A stretch of 64,000 nt of DNA from DATLGB01 sp964242305. Lineage in GTDB: Bacteria > Actinomycetota > Thermoleophilia > Solirubrobacterales > Solirubrobacteraceae. A model generated the notes under the pieces. That model made no database searches and was not told the DNA's origin. It worked only from the letters and a program-made list of their open reading frames with translations. Shown here one piece after another: positions 8,172 through 16,357 of this stretch. Made by a program: the position numbers and the translations under genes. Location of the stretch: the NCBI GenBank assembly GCA_964242305.1, contig CAXTBB010000024.1:1-64000 (forward strand), given 5' to 3'. Each line of letters begins with the position of its first letter. Positions within the stretch are counted from its first letter, which is position 1.

Positions 8172-8954
8172 TCAGTTGAAGGCCGCTCCGGTGGCGCGGA
8201 CGCTGGCCTCCGTGATCGGGTCGAGGACGAGGATCGCCTCGTCGACGCCGACCGCCGCGAGCGCCTCGAGGTGCGCGGGCAGCTCGTGGTGGGGGACGGC
8301 GGGCACCCCGGTCGGCCGCTCCCCGGCGCCGCCGTCGACGGTGACCAGGACGCACGCGCTGCGCTCGACGGCGGCGCTGCCGAGGCGCTCGGCCCAGCGG
8401 GCGAAGCCGTCCGGCGTGTTGCCGTACTCCTCCCACCACACATTGGCGCTGGCCACGTGGGGGAGGACGATCGACAGCGCCCGTGGCCCGCTCGAGCCGC
8501 TCATCAACGGGATCGGTGGCAGCCGCGCCGGCATCGGCGCCGACGCCAGGTGCGCGCGCAACTCGGCGAACGCCGTCTCGAACCCGCTCACCTTACGCCC
8601 CGTGGGCAGGCCGGCGGCGCGGAACTCGTCGTCGTTCCAGCCCGCGCCGACGCCGAGCACGAACCGGCCGCCGCTGATCGCCTGCACCGTCAGCGCCATC
8701 TTGGCCAGCACGAGGGGCGGGTGGAAGGCCAGGCAGGCGACGAGGGGCCCCAGCATCACCCGCTCCGTCGCCTGCGCCAGCGCCGCGAGCTGCGTCCACG
8801 CCTCCCACGGCCCGCGAGCGGGCTCTCTGTACAGCAGATGGTCGCCGACCCAGACGCTGTCGTAGCCGGCCGTCTCCGCCGTCCGCGCGATCGCCAGCTG
8901 CTCGGCCCACGCGACGCCGCGCTCGACCTCCGGGAGCTGCACTCCGATCCTCAT
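8172..8954 (-). CDS. LLM-class flavin-dependent (probably F420) oxidoreductase
   Basis: A 260-residue luciferase-like oxidoreductase: MRIGVQLPEVERGVAWAEQL, GYDSVWVGDHLLYR, LGPLVACLAFHPPLVLAKMA and the ISGGRFVLGVGAGWNDDEF segment characteristic of the F420-dependent LLM group. The ATG overlaps the chrA stop (ATGA), making it the third gene of the minus-strand operon from 12294. The coding frame is open upstream of 8954, but that portion is antisense-like sequence over chrA. Confidence 0.88.
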   Translation of the reverse strand: MRIGVQLPEVERGVAWAEQLAIARTAETAGYDSVWVGDHLLYREPARGPWEAWTQLAALAQATERVMLGPLVACLAFHPPLVLAKMALTVQAISGGRFVLGVGAGWNDDEFRAAGLPTGRKVSGFETAFAELRAHLASAPMPARLPPIPLMSGSSGPRALSIVLPHVASANVWWEEYGNTPDGFARWAERLGSAAVERSACVLVTVDGGAGERPTGVPAVPHHELPAHLEALAAVGVDEAILVLDPITEASVRATGAAFN

Positions 8955-9985
8955 CCGAGCACCGTACCCACGAGCCCCGCCGCGACGAGGGTGGTGACGA
9001 CGCCGCGCCGCAGGACGACCAGGGCGATCAGCGCCGCGCCGAGAACCGCCGCCTGCCACGCGTGCTCGAGGGCGAGCGCGAGCGGGATCGCCGAGCCGAG
9101 GATGGCGCCCACCGCGGCGGGACCGGCGCCGCTGAGGAAGGCGCGCACGGTCGGGTTCGCGCGCAGCGCGTCGAAGCGCGCGCCACCCAGGAGCACGAAG
9201 CCGAACGACGGCGCGAACGCGATGGCGGCAGCGAACAGGGCGCCGCCTACGCCCGCCGCCGCGTAGCCGACCGCGGCCACCGTGTGGACCACCGGGCCCG
9301 GCGTCACCTGTCCGAGCGCGACGGCGGAGAGGAACTGCTCGTCGGTCATCCACCGGTAGCGGTCGACCGCGTCGTGCTGCATCAGCGGGACGATCACGAA
9401 CCCGCCGCCGTAGGACAGCGCGCCGACCTTGAGCGCCACCCACGCCAGCCCGCCACCGCCCACCGGGATCGCGACAGCGAACGCGCGCCGACCGGTTTCG
9501 AGCGCCCCGCAGGCGAGCAGGACGAGGACCACGTAGGGCCCCGCCAGCGCCGCCGTCACCGCGCCGACCGCCACGTAGCGCAGCGCCGCCCCCCGCCGCA
9601 GCAGGTCCAGGCCGGCCCGGACCGCCACGGCGGCGACGGCCGCGCCCGCGCCGGCGGCGGCACCCGTCACGGCAGCCGGCGGCGCACTGGCCAGGAAGAG
9701 CGCCGACAGCGCGACGATGACGACGAGCCCCGGCAGGATGAAGCCGGCCCCGCCGACCAGCGCGCCGCGCCACCCGCGCAGCCGCCACGCGCAGAAGATC
9801 GCGAGCTGCGTCGAGGCCGGACCCGGCAGCAGGTTGCAGGCGGCGATCGCGTCCTCGAACGCCTCTGCCGTCATCCAGCGACGGCGCTCGACGCACAGCT
9901 CCCGCAGCAGCGCGATGTGCGCGGGTGGCCCGCCGAAGCCGACGCATCCGATCCGCGTCCACTCCCGCGCGATCGTCGCGATCAC
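8951..9985 (-). CDS. Chromate transporter family protein (ChrA-like)
   Basis: A 344-residue membrane protein with two ChrA half-domains. The first has GCVGFGGPPAHIALLREL and CNLLPGPASTQLAIFCAWRL. The second repeats the pattern with VGALSYGGGFVIVPLMQ and ALGQVTPGPVVHTVAAVGY, as in long-chain CHR transporters that expel chromate or related oxyanions. The GTG start at 9985 overlaps the TGA of the upstream dehydrogenase (GTGA), and its stop overlaps the LLM start (ATGA). This tight coupling to two flavoenzymes is unusual for ChrA and may indicate another substrate. Confidence 0.88.
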   Translation of the reverse strand: MIATIAREWTRIGCVGFGGPPAHIALLRELCVERRRWMTAEAFEDAIAACNLLPGPASTQLAIFCAWRLRGWRGALVGGAGFILPGLVVIVALSALFLASAPPAAVTGAAAGAGAAVAAVAVRAGLDLLRRGAALRYVAVGAVTAALAGPYVVLVLLACGALETGRRAFAVAIPVGGGGLAWVALKVGALSYGGGFVIVPLMQHDAVDRYRWMTDEQFLSAVALGQVTPGPVVHTVAAVGYAAAGVGGALFAAAIAFAPSFGFVLLGGARFDALRANPTVRAFLSGAGPAAVGAILGSAIPLALALEHAWQAAVLGAALIALVVLRRGVVTTLVAAGLVGTVLG

Positions 9986-12294
9986 AGGGGAGCGGTGGGC
10001 GAGACGGTCGCGGCGACCCACTCGCCGAAGACGTCGACCTCGACGCCGGTGCCCACGCCCGCGGGCAGGAGCGCGTAGGCGATCGAGCGCTCGACGGTGT
10101 AGCCGTAGCCGCCGCTGGTGACGCGGCCCACGATCTCGCCGCCGCAGCGGACGGGCTCGTTGCCCAGCGCGACCGCGCGCGGGTCGGACAGCAGCAGGCA
10201 GGCGAGCCGGCGGGCCGGCTCGGGGTCGAGGTGCGCGCGGACGGCCGGGTTGCGGACGGCGAAGCCCAGGCCCGCCTCGAACGGCGTGATGTCGGGCGTG
10301 ATGTCGGCGCCCCAGACGCGGAAGCCCTTCTCGAGCCGCAGCGAGTCGATCGCGCGGTAGCCGCCGGCCACGAGCCCGTGCGCCTGGCCGGCGTCCCACA
10401 GCGTCTCCCACAGGGTCGCGCCGAACTCGGCCGGGCAGTAGAGCTCCCAGCCCGCCTCGCCGGCGAAGCTGACCCCGTAGGCGCGCACGGGGACGGCGCC
10501 GACCTCCGCGTCCGCCCAGCGCATGAAGCCGACGTCGAGGTCGGGGAGGACGGCGGCCGCGCGCGGTCCCCACAGCGCGAAGCACGCCGACGCGGAGGTC
10601 ACGTCGCGGACCGCGAGGCCGTGGCGCTCGAGCCACGCGCGGTCGTGGGCGCCGAACGCCGTGCCGGTGACGATGCCGAAGCGGTCCTCGGCCAGGCGGG
10701 CGACCGTGACGTCGCACTCGATGCCGCCACGCGCGTTGACCATCTGCGTGTAGGTGATCGTGCCGACCGCGCCGAGCAAGTTGCCGCACAGCGGCTGCAG
10801 GTCGCCGGTGACCTCGAGCTTGGCGAACGAGGACTCGTCGAAGAGGGCGGCCGCCTCGCGGCAGGCGCGGTGCTCGGCGCCGATCGCCGGCGACCAGTGC
10901 ATCCCCGCCCACCCGCGCGGGCGCAGCGCCTCGTCCCCGGCCGGCTCGTTGCGCGAGTACCAGTTGACCCGCTCCCAGCCGGACTTCTCCCCGAACGCCG
11001 CGCCGTGCCCACGGTGCCAGCCGTAGGCGGGGGAGACGCGCAACGGACGTCCCGCCTCCCTTTCGTGAGCGGGGTACTTGATGTCGTAGTAGGTCTCGTA
11101 GACCTCCTTGGTGCGCGCGAGCGTGTAGCCAGGCGAGCGGTACTGCGCGCCGAAGCGGCGCACGTCCATCGCCCACAGGTCCTCCTGCGGCTCGCCGGCC
11201 GTGATCCACTCGGCCATCACCTTGCCGACGCCGCCCGCGCCCGCCAGCCCGTGCGCGCAGAACCCCGCCGCGACGAACAGGCCGCCGACCTCCGACTCCC
11301 CGAGGCAGAACTCGTTGTCGGGCGTGAACGCCTCCGGGCCGTTGATGAGCCGGGTGACGGTGATGTCGTCCATGACCGGGACGCGCATGCGGGCGGGGGC
11401 GATCAGCGGCTCGAAGCGCTCCCAGTCCTCCTCCAGGAGCTGGCCGTTGAAGTCGAACGGGATGCCGTCCAGCCCCCACGGCGCGCACTCGCGCTCGTAG
11501 CCGCCCATGACCAGGCCGCCGCCCTCCTCGCGGAAGTAGATGAGGTGGTCGGGGTCGCGCATCGTCGGCAGCGGACGCTCCGGATCGCGCGTGCGGAACG
11601 GCTGGGTGACCAGGTACTCGTGCGCCATCGGGACGATCGGGATGCGGACGCCCGCCAGCGCGCCGAGCTCGGCCGCGTACATGCCACCGGCCAGGACGAC
11701 GAGGTCGGCGGCCACGGGTCCGCGCTCGGTGACGACGCGGCGGATCCGGCCGCCCTCGGACTCGAGCGCGGTGACCCGCGTGTTGGTGAGGATGTCCACC
11801 CCGCCCGCCCGCGCCCCGTCGGCGAGCGCGTAAGTGAGCAGCGACGGATCCAGGTAGCCGTCCGTCGGCAGCCACGACGCGGCCAGCACGCCGTCGTCGG
11901 TCATCAGCGGGAAGCGCTCGACCGCCTCGGCCGGCGAGATCAGCTCGAGCGGCAGCCCGAACGTCGTCGCCCAGCCGGCCTGGCGCCGCGTCTCCTCGAG
12001 TCGCTCGGGCGAGCAGGCCAGGCGCAGCCCGCCGCACTCGACCCAGCCGCAGTCGAGCGTCCGGTAGAGCTCGACGGAGTGCATCATCATCTGCGTCAGG
12101 GTCACGCTCCCGCGGAGCTGGCCGACCAGCCCGGCGGAGTGGAAGGTGGAGCCGGACGTGAGCTGATCGCGGTCGACGAGCACCACGTCGTGCCCCTCGC
12201 CCATCTGCGCCAGGTGGTAGGCGATCGAGCAGCCGGCCACGCCACCGCCGACGATCACGATCCGCGCGCTGTCAGGCACCTGGCGATCGACCAC
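9982..12294 (-). CDS. FAD-dependent dehydrogenase/GcvT fusion (dimethylglycine/sarcosine dehydrogenase-like)
   Basis: A 770-residue flavoenzyme. The N-terminal half is a DAO-fold FAD domain with the dinucleotide motif IVIVGGGVAGCSIAYHL (residues 12-28) and GSTFHSAGLVGQLRGS near the covalent-flavin region. Residues from about 430 are a GcvT-type folate domain (DESSFAKLEVTG, GEAGWELYCP, GLGFAVR). Relatives oxidatively demethylate dimethylglycine, sarcosine or similar N-methyl amines and pass the one-carbon unit to tetrahydrofolate. GTG 12294 has TAGGGT 6 nt upstream (leaderless type). First gene of an operon with chrA and an LLM gene. Confidence 0.88.
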   Translation of the reverse strand: MVDRQVPDSARIVIVGGGVAGCSIAYHLAQMGEGHDVVLVDRDQLTSGSTFHSAGLVGQLRGSVTLTQMMMHSVELYRTLDCGWVECGGLRLACSPERLEETRRQAGWATTFGLPLELISPAEAVERFPLMTDDGVLAASWLPTDGYLDPSLLTYALADGARAGGVDILTNTRVTALESEGGRIRRVVTERGPVAADLVVLAGGMYAAELGALAGVRIPIVPMAHEYLVTQPFRTRDPERPLPTMRDPDHLIYFREEGGGLVMGGYERECAPWGLDGIPFDFNGQLLEEDWERFEPLIAPARMRVPVMDDITVTRLINGPEAFTPDNEFCLGESEVGGLFVAAGFCAHGLAGAGGVGKVMAEWITAGEPQEDLWAMDVRRFGAQYRSPGYTLARTKEVYETYYDIKYPAHEREAGRPLRVSPAYGWHRGHGAAFGEKSGWERVNWYSRNEPAGDEALRPRGWAGMHWSPAIGAEHRACREAAALFDESSFAKLEVTGDLQPLCGNLLGAVGTITYTQMVNARGGIECDVTVARLAEDRFGIVTGTAFGAHDRAWLERHGLAVRDVTSASACFALWGPRAAAVLPDLDVGFMRWADAEVGAVPVRAYGVSFAGEAGWELYCPAEFGATLWETLWDAGQAHGLVAGGYRAIDSLRLEKGFRVWGADITPDITPFEAGLGFAVRNPAVRAHLDPEPARRLACLLLSDPRAVALGNEPVRCGGEIVGRVTSGGYGYTVERSIAYALLPAGVGTGVEVDVFGEWVAATVSPTAPL

Positions 12295-12500
12295 GGGCCG
12301 ACCCTATGCGGTTTCGACGGGATCTTGTCGCCGCCGGCCCGGATCTCCACGACATCTGGCGAACGCGCGCACTCCCTGAGCGGGTGATCGGCGGACGGGT
12401 CGTCAAGAAGATCTCCGGCTGGGCGGCGATCGGGCCCTGATCGTCGGGACGGTGGCGCTCTTCCTTGCTCTTCCGGCGCCCGCGCTGGGTCTGACCGCGC

Positions 12501-14414
12501 TCAGACCTCGACCTGGGAGCCGAGGATGACGGTGCGCTCCCGCGGCAGGCCGAAGTAGTCGGCCGCGTCGGCGGTGATCCCGGCCGTCGCCACGAACAGC
12601 CGCTTGCGCCACTCCGCCAGATCGGAGTCGCCGCCGCGGCGGAGCTCGATCGTCGACAGGAAGTAGGACGCCTGGTCGACTTCGAGCGGGCACTCGATGT
12701 CGGCCAGCTCGACCAGCCGCAGCACCTCCGGGACGTTGGACTCGTCCGTATACCCGAAGCGCGCGCCGACCTGGGTGATGCCGTCGTCGGTGTAGCCGAG
12801 TTCGTCGATGGTGAGCCGCTCCGACGGGGGAACGTGCGGCACGGGCAGCGTCTCGATCGAGAGGATGACGACGTGCTCGTGCAGCGTCCGCAGGTGCTCG
12901 ACGCAGGCGCGCATGGCCAGCGGCGCCGAGTCCTGGCTGCGGTTGAGGAACACCCCGGTCCCGCTCGCGCGATGGACCGGTGGCTGCATGTCGTGCAGCT
13001 CGTCGACGAAGCCGCGCAACGGGCCCTCCATCGCCACCCGCCGGCTGGAGACGAGCTCCCGCCCGCGCTGCCAGGTGGTCAGCACCGTGAACGTGACGAT
13101 CGCGATCAGCAGCGGCAGCCACGCCCCGTGCGCGACCTTGGTCAGGTTGGCGGCCAGGAACAACGCGTCGACGGTCAGCAGGACCCCGGCGCCGCCGGCG
13201 ACCAGCCACAGGGGCTTGCCCCACTGCGTGCGGACGACGTAGAAGAACAGGAGGGTGGTGATCGTGATGGTCCCGGTCACCGCCATGCCGAAGGCAAAGG
13301 CGAGCGACGCGGAGCTCTGGAACGAGAAGACGAGCACGAGCACGGAGACCATCAGCACCCAGTTGATCCACGGCACGTAGATCTGGCCGGCCGCCTCGCG
13401 CGAGGTGTGCAGGATGCGCAGGCGCGGCAGGTAGCCGAGCTGGACCGCCTGATGGGCGACCGAGAACGCGCCGGTGATGACGGCCTGCGAGGCGATCACC
13501 GTCGCCGCGGTCGCCAGCAGGACCATCGGGATCTGCCCCCAGTCCGGCACCAGCAGGAAGAACGGCGCCTTGGCGTTGGCGACCGGGTCCTCGAGCACGA
13601 GCGCGCCCTGGCCCAGATAGCTGAGGATGCAGGCCGGGAACACGAGGGCGAGCCAGGCGCGGGTGATCGGCGAGCGGCCGAAGTGGCCCATGTCGGCGTA
13701 CAGCGCCTCCGCACCGGTGACCGCGAGCACGACGGCTGCGAGCGCGAAGAACGCCGTCGTGAAGTGACTGAGCAGGAAGTCGATCGCGTAAGTGGGCGAC
13801 AGCGCCTTGAGGATGTCCGGGTTGTCGGCGATCCCGGCGACCCCGCAGGCGCCGATCGCCACGAACCAGAGGATCATGATCGGCCCGAACGCGCGCCCGA
13901 CGGCCGCGGTGCCGCGCTTCTGGACGAGGAAGAGGATGACGATGATGACCGCGGTGATGGGGACGATCAGATGCTCCAGCGACGGCGCCACGATCTTGAG
14001 GCCCTCGACCGCCGACAGCACTGAGATCGCCGGCGTGATCATGCTGTCGCCGAAGAACAGTGACGCGCCGAAGATGCCCAGCGCGGCGAGGACGACCTTG
14101 ACCCGCACACCGCCCGCGTCCTGCCGGCGGATCTGCGTGATGAGGGCCATGATCCCGCCCTCGCCGTCGTTGTCCGCGCGCATGACCAGGGCCACGTAGG
14201 TGACGGTGACGATCAGGGTCACCGACCAGAAGATCAGCGAGATGACGCCGAAGACGTTGTCCAGGTTCGCCGACACCGGGTGCGGGTCGTCGGGGTTGAA
14301 GACGGTCTGCACGGTGTAGATCGGGCTGGTCCCGATGTCGCCGAAGACGACGCCGAGGGCGCCGATGATCGCGGCGCGGGCGGCGATCGGGGCGCTACCG
14401 GGGGAGTCGCGCAA
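12501..14414 (-). CDS. kup: Kup-family potassium uptake transporter
   Basis: A 637-residue KUP/HAK/KT transporter, probably a potassium/proton symporter. The N-terminal signature GALGVVFGDIGTSPIYTVQT is present, followed by about 12 membrane segments (GASLFFGDSMITPAISVLSA, AEALYADMGHFGRSPI, GAFSVAHQAVQLGYLPRL) and a cytoplasmic C-terminal domain ending EVDQASYFLSTIELRR...LGSQVEV, all as expected. The start overlaps the end of the choline-kinase-like gene by 20 bp, so it is probably cotranscribed with it and with the KdpD half upstream. About 200 bp between this gene and 12294 contain no convincing gene. Confidence 0.95.
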   Translation of the reverse strand: MRDSPGSAPIAARAAIIGALGVVFGDIGTSPIYTVQTVFNPDDPHPVSANLDNVFGVISLIFWSVTLIVTVTYVALVMRADNDGEGGIMALITQIRRQDAGGVRVKVVLAALGIFGASLFFGDSMITPAISVLSAVEGLKIVAPSLEHLIVPITAVIIVILFLVQKRGTAAVGRAFGPIMILWFVAIGACGVAGIADNPDILKALSPTYAIDFLLSHFTTAFFALAAVVLAVTGAEALYADMGHFGRSPITRAWLALVFPACILSYLGQGALVLEDPVANAKAPFFLLVPDWGQIPMVLLATAATVIASQAVITGAFSVAHQAVQLGYLPRLRILHTSREAAGQIYVPWINWVLMVSVLVLVFSFQSSASLAFAFGMAVTGTITITTLLFFYVVRTQWGKPLWLVAGGAGVLLTVDALFLAANLTKVAHGAWLPLLIAIVTFTVLTTWQRGRELVSSRRVAMEGPLRGFVDELHDMQPPVHRASGTGVFLNRSQDSAPLAMRACVEHLRTLHEHVVILSIETLPVPHVPPSERLTIDELGYTDDGITQVGARFGYTDESNVPEVLRLVELADIECPLEVDQASYFLSTIELRRGGDSDLAEWRKRLFVATAGITADAADYFGLPRERTVILGSQVEV

Positions 14415-15117
14415 AGTGGTCCTCCGCGTAGGCGTCGAAATCGAACTCCAGATCGGAGTGACGGGACTGCACGACGCCCCACATCGCCTCGCGGAGCAGG
14501 CTCAGCTCGAGGGCGTAGGCGTCGTCGGTCTCGACGCCGGCGTTCATGGCCAGGTTGGCGTGGTCGAAGCGCGGGTCGCCCATCCCCGCGTACTCCCAGT
14601 CGAGCAGCACCAGCCGCCCGTCGGGTCGCTCGATCAGGTTGCCGGCCAGCACGTCGTTGTGGCAGGGGACGGCGGTGTAGGGCTCGCGTCGGAGACCGGC
14701 GATCCGCTCGGCGTGCGCGGCCGGCGGCGCTGCCCGGCGCGCGTAGTCCTGGACGATGTCGATCGCGTCGAAGCGGGTCGGCAGCGTCGCCCCGCACTCG
14801 TGCAGGGTGACCAGCAGCGCGCGCACGTCGCCGGCCCGCCCGGCCAGCTCGTCGTCAGGCAGCGTGCGTCCCTCGACGAAGCGGGTCACGAAGGGATCGT
14901 CGAGCAGCAGCTCGGGCCCGATGCCGAGCCGGTGCGCGAGGCGGGTGGCCGCCACCTCTCCGGACCGGTCGATGCCGAGCACCTCCGTGTTCGCGCCCGG
15001 CACGCGCACGACGCAGTCGCCCCAGCGATGGTTGTGGTTGGTGATGCCGCCGCCGAGGCGCTCCGGCTCGCCCTCGCGCGGCCCCAGCGCTGCCGCCACG
15101 CGATCGAAGACGTCCAC
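14395..15117 (-). CDS. Choline/ethanolamine kinase-like phosphotransferase
   Basis: A 240-residue APH-fold kinase of the choline-kinase/LicA type: GGGITNHNHRWGDCVVRVPG in the N-lobe, catalytic CHNDVLAGNLI, and LLDWEYAGMGDPRFDHANLA. Substrate specificity is not certain; choline, ethanolamine or another small alcohol is possible. GTG 15117 has TAGGTT 6 nt upstream, overlapping the KdpD stop codon, so it can be made from its own leaderless start as well as by read-through. Confidence 0.8.
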   Translation of the reverse strand: MDVFDRVAAALGPREGEPERLGGGITNHNHRWGDCVVRVPGANTEVLGIDRSGEVAATRLAHRLGIGPELLLDDPFVTRFVEGRTLPDDELAGRAGDVRALLVTLHECGATLPTRFDAIDIVQDYARRAAPPAAHAERIAGLRREPYTAVPCHNDVLAGNLIERPDGRLVLLDWEYAGMGDPRFDHANLAMNAGVETDDAYALELSLLREAMWGVVQSRHSDLEFDFDAYAEDHFARLPR

Positions 15118-15126
15118 GCGCTGAAC

Positions 15127-16167
15127 CTACTCCTCGCGGTCGGCGACGATGCGGATGTCGACACCCGGCAGCGCGCGCACGAGGCGGTCGATGAGCGAGC
15201 GCCCCGGCCAGCGCGACGGCCGCGGCGTCCCCAGCAGCACGTAGGTGACGCCGCGTTCGCGGACGAGCCGGCGCACCGTCTCGACCGGGTCATCGGAGCT
15301 CTCCACGTTCAGGTGGGCGCCGAGTTGGGCGGCGAGGCGGCGCAGCGAGTCCACCTCGCGCCGCCGCTCGGCGCTCGCTTCGTCGGTCGGCGGTGCCACC
15401 CACACGAGGTCGATGGACGCGCCCAGGCGCTGCGCCGAGCGCCACGCGCGGCGGGCCACCCGCTGGCCCGCGTCCCCCGGCTCGACCATCGCCAGCAGGT
15501 GCTCGCCGACCGCCTGGGCGGCCGGCTCGAGCACCAGCCGGCGCGACTCGACGTCGTCGGCAACCTGGCGCAGCGCGACCTCGCGCAGCGCGTTGAGGTG
15601 CTCGACCTTGAAGAAGCCGTTGAGCGCCGCGGGCACGCGGTCGAGCGGGTACACCTTGCCCTCGCGCAGGCGGGCGATCAGCGCCTGCGGCGTCAGGTCG
15701 ATCAGCACCACCTCGTTGCCGCTGCGCAGGACGGCGTCGGGCAGGGTCTCGCGCACGCGCACGCCGGTGAGCTCGCGGACCTGGTCGTTGAGCGACTCGA
15801 GGTGTTGGACGTTGACGGTGGAGAAGACGTCGATGCCGGCGGCGAGCACCTCGTCGACGTCCTCGAAGCGCTTGCGGTGGCGCAGACCGGGCGCGTTGGT
15901 GTGGGCGAGCTCGTCGATGAGGGCCAGCTCGGGCCGCCGGCGCAGCAGCGCGTCGAGGTCCAGCTCGTCGGTGTGGTCTGTCCGCAGCCGCGGCAGCATC
16001 TCCAATCCCGTCGCCTGCGCGGCCGTCTCGGGCCGGTCGTGCGGCTCCAGGTACCCGATCACCACGTCGCGCCCGTTGTCCGCCTCTGCCCGCCCCTCGC
16101 TCAACATCCGGTACGTCTTGCCCACCCCGGCGGCCATGCCGAGGAAGATCTTGTGGTGGCCGCTCAC
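15127..16167 (-). CDS. KdpD N-terminal sensor plus universal-stress-protein domain, no kinase
   Basis: A 346-residue protein corresponding to only the cytoplasmic front half of KdpD. Residues 1-205 are the KdpD domain with Walker A GMAAGVGKT (10-18), Walker B LALIDELAHTNAPG (D85/E86) and HLESLNDQVRELTGVRVRET. Residues about 215-346 are a USP domain (LLAMVEPGD, YVLLGTPRPSRWPG). The membrane and kinase parts are on a separate gene at 16358-17734. In E. coli this half senses K+ and binds c-di-AMP in relatives. Starts at GTG 16167. Confidence 0.9.
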   Translation of the reverse strand: MSGHHKIFLGMAAGVGKTYRMLSEGRAEADNGRDVVIGYLEPHDRPETAAQATGLEMLPRLRTDHTDELDLDALLRRRPELALIDELAHTNAPGLRHRKRFEDVDEVLAAGIDVFSTVNVQHLESLNDQVRELTGVRVRETLPDAVLRSGNEVVLIDLTPQALIARLREGKVYPLDRVPAALNGFFKVEHLNALREVALRQVADDVESRRLVLEPAAQAVGEHLLAMVEPGDAGQRVARRAWRSAQRLGASIDLVWVAPPTDEASAERRREVDSLRRLAAQLGAHLNVESSDDPVETVRRLVRERGVTYVLLGTPRPSRWPGRSLIDRLVRALPGVDIRIVADREE

Positions 16168-16204
16168 GCCCCCAATACTGCCGTGTCGCGCCCGATCGAT
16201 CGCG

Positions 16205-16300
16205 TCAAGACACGCGGTAGCCGACGCCGGGGTCGGTGTGCACGACCGCCGGCACCTTGCGGCGCAGATTGCTCATGTGCGTGCGCAGCGTCCCGACTGC
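16205..16300 (-). pseudogene. Remnant of a KdpE-like response regulator, last 31 codons only
   Basis: Reading leftwards, 31 codons ending in TGA at 16205 encode VGTLRTHMSNLRRKV and HTDPGVGYRVS, the final recognition-helix and wing region of an OmpR-family winged-helix DNA-binding domain. The position directly after the histidine kinase is where KdpE normally lies. No receiver domain or start remains: the kinase stop at 16358 is followed by a GTG-ACG-GCT-TGA stub and a hairpin, then this tail. An internal deletion of most of the gene is the simplest reading. Confidence 0.75.
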
Positions 16301-16305
16301 GCATG

Positions 16306-16327
16306 CCGACACCCTTCGGGGTGTCGG
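16306..16327. terminator. Perfect 9-bp hairpin with TTCG loop after the kinase
   Basis: CCGACACCC (16306-16314), loop TTCG, GGGTGTCGG (16319-16327). The stem is perfect and the plus-strand loop is an ultrastable UUCG tetraloop. It lies 30 nt after the kinase stop on the minus strand, inside the deleted response-regulator position. There is no T-run, so terminator function is tentative; it may also mark the deletion joint. Confidence 0.5.
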
Positions 16328-16357
16328 ATCGGCTTGTGTCGGTATGCGCTCAAGCCG

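Noticed and set aside
10020..12037. Long second minus-strand frame inside the FAD/GcvT dehydrogenase
   Set aside because: Same strand but shifted frame of a conserved enzyme; Arg/Gly/Ala-rich translation without motifs. Only its last third, from 9985, is a real gene (chrA).
12306..12440. Plus-strand 44-codon frame in the 200-bp gap between the FAD dehydrogenase and kup
   Set aside because: Its ATG lies inside the -10 of the divergent dehydrogenase, composition is not distinctive and there is no recognisable domain. The rest of the gap shows nothing.
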